From positions 40,435,050 through 40,499,049 of the forward strand of contig OY292277.1 of the NCBI GenBank assembly GCA_958496175.1: 64,000 bases of DNA. Reading direction: 5' to 3'. Each line of letters opens with the position of its first letter. Positions within the stretch are counted from its first letter, which is position 1. Below, piece after piece: positions 1-11,100 of the stretch. Position numbers and translations under genes: made by a program. The notes below the pieces were generated by a model. It searched no databases, had not been told where the DNA came from, and was given only the letters and a program-made list of their open reading frames with translations. Source of the stretch: Sisyra terminalis. Its lineage: Eukaryota > Arthropoda > Insecta > Neuroptera > Sisyridae.

Positions 1-551
1 ACTGATTATTTAGTAAAAGTTAACGCCATTGCTACTGTAGGAAGATGCTGGAAAACGGTTAGCAAACAACTGCAGACCAAGGTTGGCCAATTTCAGGAAC
101 GCTTTTGATAGTATTAAAAATGCAGTCGAATAGATCGAGTCGATCGCTAGCACATGTTTATTTTTTCGGTAAAGAAAATCAACCTAAAATGATCAATGAT
201 GAATTTACAGTCACCACCTACACCATCAATTGTTAATTTAGATTTAAAACATCGATATCGTCGAACTTGACATTTTTAATTTTTAGTTTGGGCCATATCC
301 ATATTAATACACAATTGTTTAAATACCTTTAAAATGTTATTTTTTTGAAAGTAATCAATGCAATATATATAATAATAATGTCAAAAAAGACAAATGATAC
401 ATTATATTGCATTACATTTAACTATATTCGAATTAAAAATCAGTTTCAATACATAAATATAAAAGGGTAATAAAATATATAATTACTATTACATTAATTT
501 AATTTTTATTATGTCGCTAATTCCACATGTTGTAAGTAAACACAGTTGACT

Positions 552-1026
552 ATTTAGACCAGTGGTTCCCAACTCTATGTCCACAGGTACCATGGCACCC
601 ATCGACCGTTTTATATATGCCCACCACTGTATGGTCACTTTAAAAGAAATATTTAAGTTTACAATACAATGTTATGAAGAAAATTACTCCTAATATTTAG
701 TAATTTGATTGGAAAATAAGAGAAAATGATTACGTTGTTATAATTTTTCCGGTTGAAATAGCATCTTTTATGTATAGTTTGGTTTGTCTCCGTCTTTGTA
801 ATAACGCCCTCCAAAAATGGGTTCTTCGAATTTCACCCAATTACCATAATTTTTATGTATTTTGTAATTATGTTCTTGGAACTTAATAATTTTTGTGCAT
901 TACCTGTGTATTATTCGCTACGACCAACTAAATATTCACCTTAAAAAATAAATGGTGCCCTTCGCCCGACCGACATTGGAAAATATGCTTTTGGGAGCAA
1001 AAAGCTTGGGAACCCCTGATTTAGAC
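552..1026. mobile_element. Non-autonomous hAT element with 8-bp TSD
   Basis: The left end at 560 reads CAGTGGTTCCCAAC. The right end at 1018, read on the other strand, is CAGGGGTTCCCAAG, so the terminal inverted repeats match at 12 of 14 positions. The element is flanked by the exact direct repeat ATTTAGAC (552-559 and 1019-1026). An 8-bp duplication with CAG-starting termini is characteristic of the hAT superfamily. The 459-bp interior has no transposase reading frame, so this is a MITE-type derivative mobilised in trans. Confidence 0.88.
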
Positions 1027-3317
1027 TTCTTTATGTATATGCATGACATTATTTATGTATATGCATTTAACAGTTTATGACTAAAATCCACTTCTCTATG
1101 GTAAATGTTCTCGATAAGTATTTTTCGAACAAGTGAGCCTTGCTAAACATGATATATATAAGTAGTATAATTTGTGTATAATTTTGTGAAGCATTATGCA
1201 GTATGCACAAATAGCTAACTGTGTATACATGCAATATAAATAAATAGCCAATTTGGCTCATGTCCCTTTTAATGGCATCAATATATGGCAAGATTGCACA
1301 TTCTTCTATGTTTTTAATTAGATTCGCGGGTAAATCAAGCCATAATGAAAATTTATCAAGAAAAGAGCAAATTATGCGCTATTAGCTTTGAATTGACAAA
1401 AAAATTAAAAATGTAGTAGAAAATGCAACGTTGTTAGTATTGATGTCGCAAAATAGGACATAGACCACCAATTTAGTTTATTATTTGAAAACTAGTAACT
1501 TTCTGGGAAATATTAACAGCCCAATACTGGGAAAACTGACAAATGGCAAAAATCGGCAATTGAATAAAAACGAAATGATAGTTGAAACCAACGACAACAA
1601 TTAGTTAATTCAAAAAAACAATAATTATTATATTTGTATTACACTCACATGTATGTGCTTACATTCTGTATTCTATGTCTTTACTGCCATACGTACATTT
1701 GCCCATTATATTGGCATTAAAAACAAAATTACTGTTTAAAATTGTATCATATTTTAGTTATCTGAAACTACTTATAACTGATGTGCCATTTCAAGCACTA
1801 CCGGGAGATGCTATGGCATTGGATTAAAAACATTGTTTTAATTACAACAAAGAAGTATAACTTCTTACGCGCGTACTAAAGTAAATATTCCGTTTTTTTT
1901 TTATAATTATTTTTGCGTATTGAGAAAAGAAGCAATTTTTGCAAAGCTTATACTTAAAAAGAAAATCATAGAAAAATGCTTATATAATTAATATGATTTA
2001 AAATTAATAGATCAGAACCAAAAAAAAATCTTTAAAAATCAAAATTATAAGAAAGCAACGTAGAATTTCCGTCACTTCAACCAATTGATTTCAATAGAAA
2101 TACGCGAGTTGAATTTTACTTTTTACACTATAATATTTTCTTTCACTATCTTGTATTGAAATGAATTTAATTATCGGTAATGCAATCGTGCAACATATTT
2201 TCTTAATCATTGAAAAAAAGGAGTCTATATATTATGTACTTAATACAAAGTGTCGGAATTATAAAAGAACAAACTAATTTATGTTGTGTTACTTTAAGAA
2301 CTCCCAAACCCCCATCTTTCCAATGACATGAATTAACAATGGACGCGATCTCGATAATAGAGAATTGCCGAACGTATGTTAAAAAATATAACATTGATTC
2401 AGATAACAAGTCCACACATATACCTACGTATTATAATTCACATAAAACACAGCAGGTAACACGTAAATTCCATTTAGTTTTTGAATTGTCGTGAGCTTGC
2501 GCAATGTCAACAACAAAGATAAATAGAGGTTTTACTGTAGCTATATATGTATGTGAACACGAGCAACAAAAAAAAAATGTATAACACACACCTGTTGATA
2601 CTAACACAATGTCTATGTGTTGTGCCGAGAGGATATCCAAGAGATAATGCAAATCGAAGATGTGAAAGCGCAACAATACAGTGTTTGAGACACGATTTGA
2701 TTGTTGCATTTGCGACAAACGAACACTCTTTCGTCGCTATACTTATCATTACTAATCAATCGTTCAAACAATGTAAAGTAGAAAAGTTAAACTACTATTA
2801 AGGTAAAAAGTATGATCATTACTTAGAATTGGACCTAGAACGACCAAAATTGAAATAGAAATTGGAGAAAGGGGGGGGAGGTTTTTTTTCACATTATTTA
2901 TGTAATGATGTACCTAGTTTTTGCAACTGTGAAAATTTTGTGCTATACCTAGGTTACTAGGGAAAAATAGAATTGTATTTAAAAAGATTTCGCCCCCAGC
3001 GAATTAAGAAAGTATACTTCCAGAATTTACAAAGTAGGTAAGTTGAAGTATTTGGTACTCGCATGGACTATTGTTTATTATATTTTTAACTATGTTAAAA
3101 ATGTGTAAACTATGTTATCCAAAATATATGATAAAATTCAGATCTCAGTTTTTATTAAATACGAAGACAGTTCAGATTGTTTAAGATCGGTTTTTTTTAA
3201 ATATTTTTAAATATTCAAATTACTATTCAAATAATATAGAAATTAAAATAATATTCAAATACATATCGTATCTTCATCAGGCTTCTTGAATCACAAATAT
3301 AATAGTTTCAATTTAAA

Positions 3318-3362
3318 TTCAATAAATTTATTGAACAACGGGGGATACAAAGTATCCCCCGT
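3318..3362. repeat. Two adjacent perfect dyads
   Basis: Positions 3318-3335 form an 18-bp perfect palindrome (TTCAATAAATTTATTGAA). Two bases later, 3338-3362 form a hairpin with an 11-bp perfect stem (ACGGGGGATAC) and a 3-nt loop. No gene or transposon end is evident next to them. They may be the centre of a palindromic element or a structured site; the function is unknown. Confidence 0.6.
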
Positions 3363-4944
3363 AAGTTGTATGCTGTTATATGAAATAAGAAAAGTATATC
3401 TTCCCCGTCTTGCGTTCTATTAAAGCACTGAAAAATCGTTCTAAATGCCAAAAAAAGAGCAATTTTGGTCTGATTTCTCAATTCTGGAGTTATTTATGTA
3501 TTTCTTGTAAAGTAAAATAGGATAAGCGAGCATTAGAGTCTAAAGAAGCTTGAAAAGCTTAAATAATGACAAGTTATTTCTACAACTCCCACATAAATTG
3601 TATTCTATATTTTTCTAAATGGGAATCATTCTTGAAATGTCTTTTTTGAGATTAGTTTAAACTTTAGATCAAGCAGTTTCTCATCAATTGGTTTGGAAAC
3701 AGTTTTAACATCTATTTAAACTATTAGTGTATTTCAATTTAAAATTATATCAATTTTTCAGTATTCTTAATTGCAAAAAAAATTAAAAATATTAATGAAA
3801 ATATTTGCATTTAATGACTGACAAAAAATGAATTTTAACTATATTGAAGAGAATGGAGGTTTACACAAAATAATGCTATCGGGGTACGTTTATAAACCTC
3901 TTAAAAGTTAGATTGGTTTTAAATTAAAATTGTGATCCCAAGAAGATACTCAAATATCAGTTGGTGACTTCGGTATTCTTTAAAGAAACAAATTTTTAGA
4001 CCCTAGTCCTATTTCAACGTTTAAATCAGATCCTAATTCTGGCTATTTTATTATCATATAAATCTTAATTCTATTTTTTGTCTAAGTTTTCTAAAATCAT
4101 ATTCATAATTTTCAGAATCTTTTCTATAGTACAAAAGTTGAGAAGCGTCCACCAATAAAAACCGACCATTGAAATGGTGATATTAAAAAAACAGCTAATT
4201 GAATTAATCACATTCGGGACGAAAAAGATCTGAAGTGAAATTCAAAAAACTAAAAAAATAAAAGAAAGAAGAAGATTTGCAATGTTTTGAGCTGTTAAAC
4301 AGAAGATTCGGCCACTCCGACCTTAAGGACATCATTAAGGAAAGATAACGATGAAAAAGGGAATTCGACCATACGGAATATTGGACTGGTCAATAAGTAA
4401 AAGAATAGAAAAAATCATATCATCCACTGATCTGTATAATAGAGAGTAGTATAAAAAGAAAGTATGAAATACAAAAAGTATAAAGAAAAACCGATTTAAG
4501 GGGGTTTTTGCTATGAAAAATTATCATGATTTTTTAGTATTTTTCTTACTTATTACTTCTAACTCTGGTAATTTTTATTTTATTTGTTTAAAATATTTTT
4601 ACTTGAAATTATTAAAATTAAAGGGCCTATAGGTTCGGTCAAAATTTTATCTTCAGTTGAATTTTAATGTTTTGCAATTTTCTAATTATTCTACGGACGA
4701 TACATGTGATGATAAGCATGATTTTGGTTTTTAGGACTTCTTGAATCAACGTTACCCTTATACTTTGATACAGCGTATTTCACGTATTCCGGTTTTCCTA
4801 TAATTGCTAATAAGTAGATATTTGCATGTTTGCATATGCAAATGCATATAATTCAATTTTTGTAGCTTTATTGCATATCTTAGTACTTTTTCATGGACAA
4901 AGCTTATTTCAGTAGTTATATGTGTTAGACATGTTGTATTATGC

Positions 4945-5565
4945 CATCGACATGTCCCTCTTACGTCAAGCTCTGAAAGTATTTTGCACCCAATATTGCT
5001 TCATATCACTTGTTTAGCCCACGGATTACATTGAGTTGTAGAAATGATCAAAAATGAGTTCAGGATAGCCAATTAATTGATTTCTTCTACCAAAAAAGTG
5101 TTTTTAAAAGCACTATGGCGACTACAAGCATATAAAGAGCAACTATCAAATGTAGCTCTACCCCCAGAACCAATATTAACACGGTGGGGAACTTGATATA
5201 AAGCTTTATTGTTTTATGCTGAATAATTCGAAGCCGAAAAAGAAGTAGTTGGAAAATTTGACAAATCAGACGGCATTGCAATCAATTCAAGCCAACGGGC
5301 ATTTAAGGATCCTTCAACCAACAAAAAATATTGCTCTTATTGCGACAACTAGAAACATTCCTCTGTGCAGTCAATGGAAATATTCGAAAAAATGATTAAG
5401 CAGAATAACGCTTTTTCGAGTTAACTGCAATAGGTTCATGGCAAATTGAATGCAGTTTTGTATAAAAACCCCCGTCCTGAAGATATAAAGAAAATTAATA
5501 CATTTATCAACGGCACTTCTGAAGAGATCTCCGAAAATTCCGCCATTTCAAGTTCTGTCCGTAAG
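4945..5565 (+). pseudogene. Decayed hAT transposase, CGGBP1-like
   Basis: Conceptual translation on the plus strand, allowing for frameshifts and stops, gives an ordered series of segments: HITCLAHGLH (about 5000-5030), EMIKNEF, ISSTKKVFLKALW, LPPEPILTRWGT (about 5160-5192), a stretch like YKALLFYAE, and later KLNAVLYKNP with IKKINTFINGT (about 5440-5520). From memory, these match the conserved blocks of hAT-derived CGG-triplet-repeat-binding-protein-1-like proteins that are abundant in some insect genomes, notably the LPPxPxLTRWGTW block. At least three in-frame stops and frame changes show that it is dead. I find no intact terminal repeats around it. Confidence 0.75.
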
Positions 5566-7885
5566 TAGACGACGAAAGATAATTTTCAGCTTTTCACCAT
5601 TTTCATCTTTATGGTCCAATTGTGAATCTAAAGTTTAAGCCATCCAGGTTTTCACACAAATACACACAGAAAATTTCAGCAAAATAGATCCGGCGATCTA
5701 GGAGGAGTTTATGCCTATACACAGGTACAGAAGAATTATATATATTAAGATAAATATATTGTGAAAAGAAACGTAAATTCTAATAATAAATGGTTTTTGA
5801 TTGTGCATATTTGCATGGCAATTTGATTGTGCATATAATCCGATGTCTACTGAAAAGACAATGTCTAAATACACAAACTCAATTAACACAAGTGTTTATA
5901 TGTATAGGCAATTCAAAACGTAACGATGTATGAGTATTTGCCTATAACTTATCATTATCAATGCCATCTTTTGTTATTTTTATACTTATTTTATCTCTAC
6001 ATTGCAGTAAGAAACTTTTCCTTTAAGTGATACTTTCATTTCTTTTTATATTTTTATAAAACCAACTTTAATTTTACAACATTTTCCTATTGAAAAAAAT
6101 AGAATAACATATTTTATTTTGAATTTAAGAATCAAACTATCTATTATAAATATAAAAAAGTATAAAATAACTAAATCTATTCTCATTGAAATCAAATTCT
6201 AAGTTATCTTGTTTGAAGCAAATACTAAAATGGTAGTAAAGGAAGAAAATGTGTAAATAATTGGATAAATATTTAAATAATCGGACTTGTTGCATAATCT
6301 AAATGTCAGTTTGCGCACACTTTAGTGTTATGAATACCAGAAAAGATGGGATGTCGCTATATCAAGTAGGTAAATGATAGCTTTGAAAAATCAGTGAATA
6401 ACCGTAATTTTATTATTAGGAAATAAAGATAACGAAAGTTTATGTAATGGATTATTTAGTCGTTGTTGTGAACGTGTTTAACCGTTGAAAGAATCTTTTT
6501 GTGTAATGGATGAATTATTGATAATGTAGCGAGATATTGGCCATTGCGGGATGACAATGATATCTAAAAACAGTAGCTTATAGTAAAGTGGTATATCTTG
6601 TACGTTGGAGTGCGGCTATTGCCGTCGTTCGTGAGATCATCTAAAACGATTATTCAAATATGTATCGTGTACACACAATCATTATCAAAGAAAATTCTCC
6701 ATGTAGGTGGGTGCTTCTGTGTAATATCCATTTCTAGTCAAATGGACCAAATGCATTACGCAACTATTCCATGCAATTCTCTTAAAAATCGTTTCACAAT
6801 TAGAGCTGAAAAGCTGAAAAAAATTGTCGTCTAATATAGAACTGATTCAATTCAAACCGACCAACGTGATTGTGAACTTTCATAGAACAAGCCACGTGTG
6901 TCACAATAATATGGTTTATGTTTATTCGGTCAAAACGTTGGAATAAAGACTTTGTCGGCCAGCTTAATGCGATTACAAGCCCCACAACTATATATATATA
7001 TACAAGTAACCACGTAATTACTATTAGAAATTGAACAGGGCGAGTTTTATCGTGATGCAGTTTACTATTTATCGACATTTCTCCAACATTCATTTTCAGT
7101 TCATAACGAAAGCGAAATTTATGAGCTCATTGGTCAGCGTTATTGACCAACAATCTGATCTTATTCTCTTATAACAAATTATAATTATGAAGCAGTCCAT
7201 TGACTGGTTTATGTACAACCAACATTGAATAACTCGCCACAAGGGATGGATTTTATTTATTAATTACATTATACTTTATAAAGTTAATGATTGAATAAAA
7301 CTGTTATTAGTCCGGACAACCATTACTAACAGTTTGGGCCACGAGATCAACCAACGGAACCAACGTGTCATTGCTAGTAAGTTCATAAAATTCAAGAAAT
7401 CGTATTTGCTTTATTTCCGTTGATAATTGAATTATTTTGCCATAAATATTTCAAAGATAATGTACCATTAGCCATCTGTGAAAATAAATTTACGGAGATA
7501 TCTGTAGAATCACCGATTTCCTCATAAAATCAAGTTGAACTTCATGCGTGGTTGTAATTATTGCATTACGATGCGATTAGTTAAGTTATTTGCAACAATT
7601 AGAAATTATGTCAAAAGAAATGTGTTGCAGAGGATGCCACGCAACCGTTACTTTAAAGCAAACCCTAAAAACATAAATTTCAAATCTTATCAGTTTTGAA
7701 AATTAAAGAAACAATAAGTTAACGAGATAATTTAAAATGTACTTAGCTAATTGGGATAAAGTCGTTAAACTATTAAAAGAATATATTTGAAAAAAAATCA
7801 TTCTACAATTTAAAATCATTAAGAAAATCATAATGCAATATTTTCACTTTTGTGGGTTTATAAGAATTGGTGAAAAGATTAAATA

Positions 7886-8072
7886 ATTAATTATTTTTAC
7901 AAATATTTATTTATTTACAAATTAATTATTTAAAAATTATTAGAAATATTTATTTTTAAAATAATTTACAATTAGTTTTACAAATATTTATTTATAAAAT
8001 AATTTACAATTATTTTTACAAATATTTATTTATAAAATAATTTACAATTATTTTTACAAATATTTATTTTAA
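7886..8072. repeat. 38-bp A+T-only tandem array
   Basis: A 38-bp unit beginning CAATTATTTTTACAAATA recurs at 7969, 8007 and 8045, with nearly identical copies. A more diverged copy or copies lie upstream to about 7886. This is a short minisatellite of A/T-rich sequence; no coding potential. Confidence 0.8.
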
Positions 8073-8865
8073 CTTTTTCTGTATGTACATTATTAATAGG
8101 CACACTAAAAGCTCATGTTTATTTATTTACACATAAGAGCTTATTGGTTGGATCAAAATAATTATCAAACTCACTGTATAAGTTAAATGCTCGAAGGGCA
8201 AAAGAATAAATAATTTATCAATTCATTGAATTTATACGGCTAGATTACTAACTATTGAGAATAATATTTTTGCGCATAGGAATACCATACATTGAACAAA
8301 AATTTTTATGAGCTAGCTTCCTTTTTAAATGAATCTTAGCAGAACTTTAATCACAATGGTCTTAAAACTTTTGGTTCCAGTGGAACGGAAAGTATCACCC
8401 AAAATTTATCGTTGTTTGGTGTAACTGAACGATGATTCATTAGTTTAACAAGAGATTAACTAAAAAAAATCAGAAATTAAATTTAAAAGAGAGTATGAAA
8501 AGCGATGTTGTCAAATTTTGACGTCCCTAAAAGGGCCATAAGCCAATTTTATGTATAAAAAAAAACTTGTTATTTAATCATTTGATACTTGTAAATATAT
8601 AATATAAAATTCTTTATTGGTCCATTAACAATACTCCAATTAACAATTTACTATTTACAACAATAAAAATTTGGAGTACCAGAGCAGTAGCTCTTTTCCT
8701 TTTACAAAATATAATTTAGAAGTGAAAACTAAAAAATACTTGCAAATAACTTTAAAACTAAATAATAGATATTCATCAAGAAGATTTTTGATTATTATTT
8801 TAAATCTGAAATCGTTTATGTACTTTCTTTTTTATAATTAAAACCTTTGACCGTATTTTTTGAAC

Positions 8866-8952
8866 GGTTATTTACCATCGCTTAATGACAACTAAGGTTT
8901 TTAACGACTCTAGGGTTAATAAAAATCTGTGAGCTGAGAAATATTGAAAATC
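8866..8952 (-). mobile_element. tRNA-derived SINE, body fragment
   Basis: Read on the minus strand, this segment matches the body of the SINE found at 16121 and 31362: an ATATTTCTC-like stretch, then AACCCTAGAGTCG, a CTTAGT-like stretch, and GGTAAATAACC at the 3' end. The tRNA-like head beyond 8952 is too diverged to recognise securely. It is the oldest-looking of the three copies in the window. Confidence 0.6.
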
Positions 8953-9497
8953 TAGCCATCATGTGATTTGAAGTGCCCACCATGGTCATTTGTTCACCAA
9001 TATATTAATTGTAGTTCGTTTTGATAGTTGACTGATTTTTTTTTTTTTTTTGGAATATCATTCAAAGTTCAATAAAAACGAAAGAAGAAAACGGCTATAG
9101 GCATTTCCCTTTAAAAAATTGTAAAATTTTCTAGTTACAACATCTATTTACATTATTTAGTTTTTATTTCGCCATCTATTCGTTCTTATCCATACCAGAC
9201 TTAGCTAATAACTCTACGGGCTCAAAATCCCAAAAAATCTTCACATTTTTTTCTCATAAGCCTCCATTAAGGTTAATTCAGCACTAATTTTTATAAAACT
9301 AAATATAAATTGATACCAATTATGTAATTCCCTTCAAATCAATACTTTCGTTTTTTTGATGCTATTCAATTCATTGCAGAGGCATTATGTCTATTTTCAT
9401 TATGTTAATGAAAAGAGACTTAAGACTCAAAACTAAATTAAGACCTTTTTTAAGGCAAAAACCCAAATTGACTTCTTCTTTTTCTTTTTAATGGATT

Positions 9498-9615
9498 CCC
9501 CGTTAAAAAAGGCATTTAAAATGTTAAAAAGACTTATTAGAAGTCATTTAAAGTAGTTTAAAGTTGTTAAAGGCATTTTAAATGTAATGATTTCAAAATG
9601 ACTTTTTTAACAGGG
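9498..9615. mobile_element. Small MITE, 118 bp
   Basis: The left end CCCCGTTAAAAAAGGCATTT (9498-9517) and the right end, read on the opposite strand as CCCTGTTAAAAAAGTCATTT (9596-9615), are inverted repeats with two mismatches over 20 bp. The interior repeats TTTAAA-rich motifs in both orientations, so the whole unit is nearly palindromic. A second, diverged copy lies at about 32420-33256, interrupted by another transposon. No clear target duplication; family not assigned. Confidence 0.6.
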
Positions 9616-11043
9616 TTCACACGACTTACCCACTTCATAATTTTAGAAAACAGATCAACTTTATTATAAATTGTTGCTATACCTAATAATTTAAATTTAT
9701 TACTCGAATCAATTTAATGGATTTTTTTTCTCAAACATGATACCTATACAAAATCTATAGCAAATCGAATAACGATTTTTCCACACTTGAAGGGTTATTT
9801 TTCCATGATTGTTCATGATTTATTGTCCAAAAATATTTGTGGTAAAATAATTGTTCAACATTATTGTAAAAAGATTATTTTATTTAAATTTTTAACGATT
9901 TGATAATGCTCGTTGGATTAATCAATACGAAGAATAGTTATCCAAGTTTCGGAATATAAAAATTATAAAAAAATCGTTCTACCAGTAATACTACCAGTCA
10001 ACCAGTGTAATAATTGTAATAATTATGTTAAAATAAATATAATAGAAGCAAGCCCAATCAATTGATGAAATAAAGATAAAGAATAACGTTGTATTAGTGT
10101 TTGTAACACAAATAAGAAGCAAATCTGTGTCGTTTTACGCTTACCTGCTTACCATATCTATTCCCAATTGGCAATCAGTTGCCAATAAGGTGGGTCGATG
10201 AGCTGACTAGAATTACAAGACCGGTAGAGTTCTGGATTACTCCTCCACCACGATTAAATCCATTAGCTCCGTCCACAATAACATTCGTAACATTCTTTGC
10301 ATCACTTCGATTTTACATTGGCGTGAATGCATTACATCGTTGCATTTTTACAATAATCTGATTCTAAGGTGTTGTAATTGCACGCAATCAGTGACATTCA
10401 AGCAATGTATAAATAAAGCAACAGCGACACTAAATCTGTTAAAGACGATAAAATTGACTCGAAGAACTAAGAATAGTTTGGAGACCTAAGTATACGTATA
10501 AGTATTAGATCTTGTTAAGTAGGTACAATATACTTGCATCGAACAGCGATGCAACATACTTCAATAAGTCAATAGGAAATTAAATACTTCACATTCCTTC
10601 AAGTGAAACCTAACTTGACTCTTCTATCCGTTAAGAAATCGCTAATCACTTTTTCATCTTTGAAATTTGAAATTTTTGTTGTTCTTTGATTTGCATATAT
10701 TATACCTATGAACATAAAGTAACATACTAGCAAACATAATGCTTTTCAAGTCAATAAAAACATAAAGTTTTCTATCGTCTTCAAAGATTCTTCTTACAAT
10801 CGTAATGAATTATATATGTTGCAAAAATAAGTAAAAATGTTTTGTAGTTAAAAAAAATGTATATTTCAAATGCCTATTGTTAAATTTTAAAATTAGTACA
10901 GCTAAAAAGTTTTCTGAAAAAATTATTCATTTATTCTAAAAATGAATATTTCTTCTTTCGATAGATTAAAAAATACAAGTCTATAAATCCAGCAAACCCA
11001 CAGTTTACGACAGTTCCATTAACACTAATTCACAAACACGCCT

Positions 11044-11100
11044 TATGCAAATCCCAAGTTTAACTCGGTATGTACTGGGCTTCCCCAGAAGCTGGGGAAG
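11044..11100. promoter_or_regulatory. Octamer site plus GC hairpin (candidate)
   Basis: A perfect POU-type octamer ATGCAAAT lies at 11045-11052. It is followed by a hairpin at 11080-11100 with stem CTTCCCCA/TGGGGAAG and a 5-nt loop, in a locally less A+T-rich patch. This is a weak candidate for a cis-regulatory element; no target gene is implied. Confidence 0.2.

Noticed and set aside
4290..4345. Translation ELLNRRFGHSDLKDI similar to a copia GAG-pre-integrase motif
   Set aside because: Only one short motif, with no supporting reverse transcriptase, integrase or LTR around it; too weak to call.
5325..5385. A CX2CX4HX4C pattern resembling a retroviral-type gag zinc knuckle
   Set aside because: It occurs across a stop codon and in a frame shifted relative to the flanking hAT transposase blocks. 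The correct frame there continues the CGGBP1-like alignment, so the knuckle is coincidental.
6800..7093. 97-codon minus-strand frame with one hydrophobic segment
   Set aside because: It starts with ATG but matches no family I know. It overlaps a similar-quality frame on the other strand and has a TA microsatellite in its hydrophobic part.
10167..10186. Hairpin ATTGGCAA/TTGCCAAT
   Set aside because: An 8-bp stem with a 4-nt loop is expected by chance in a window of this size; no context supports function.
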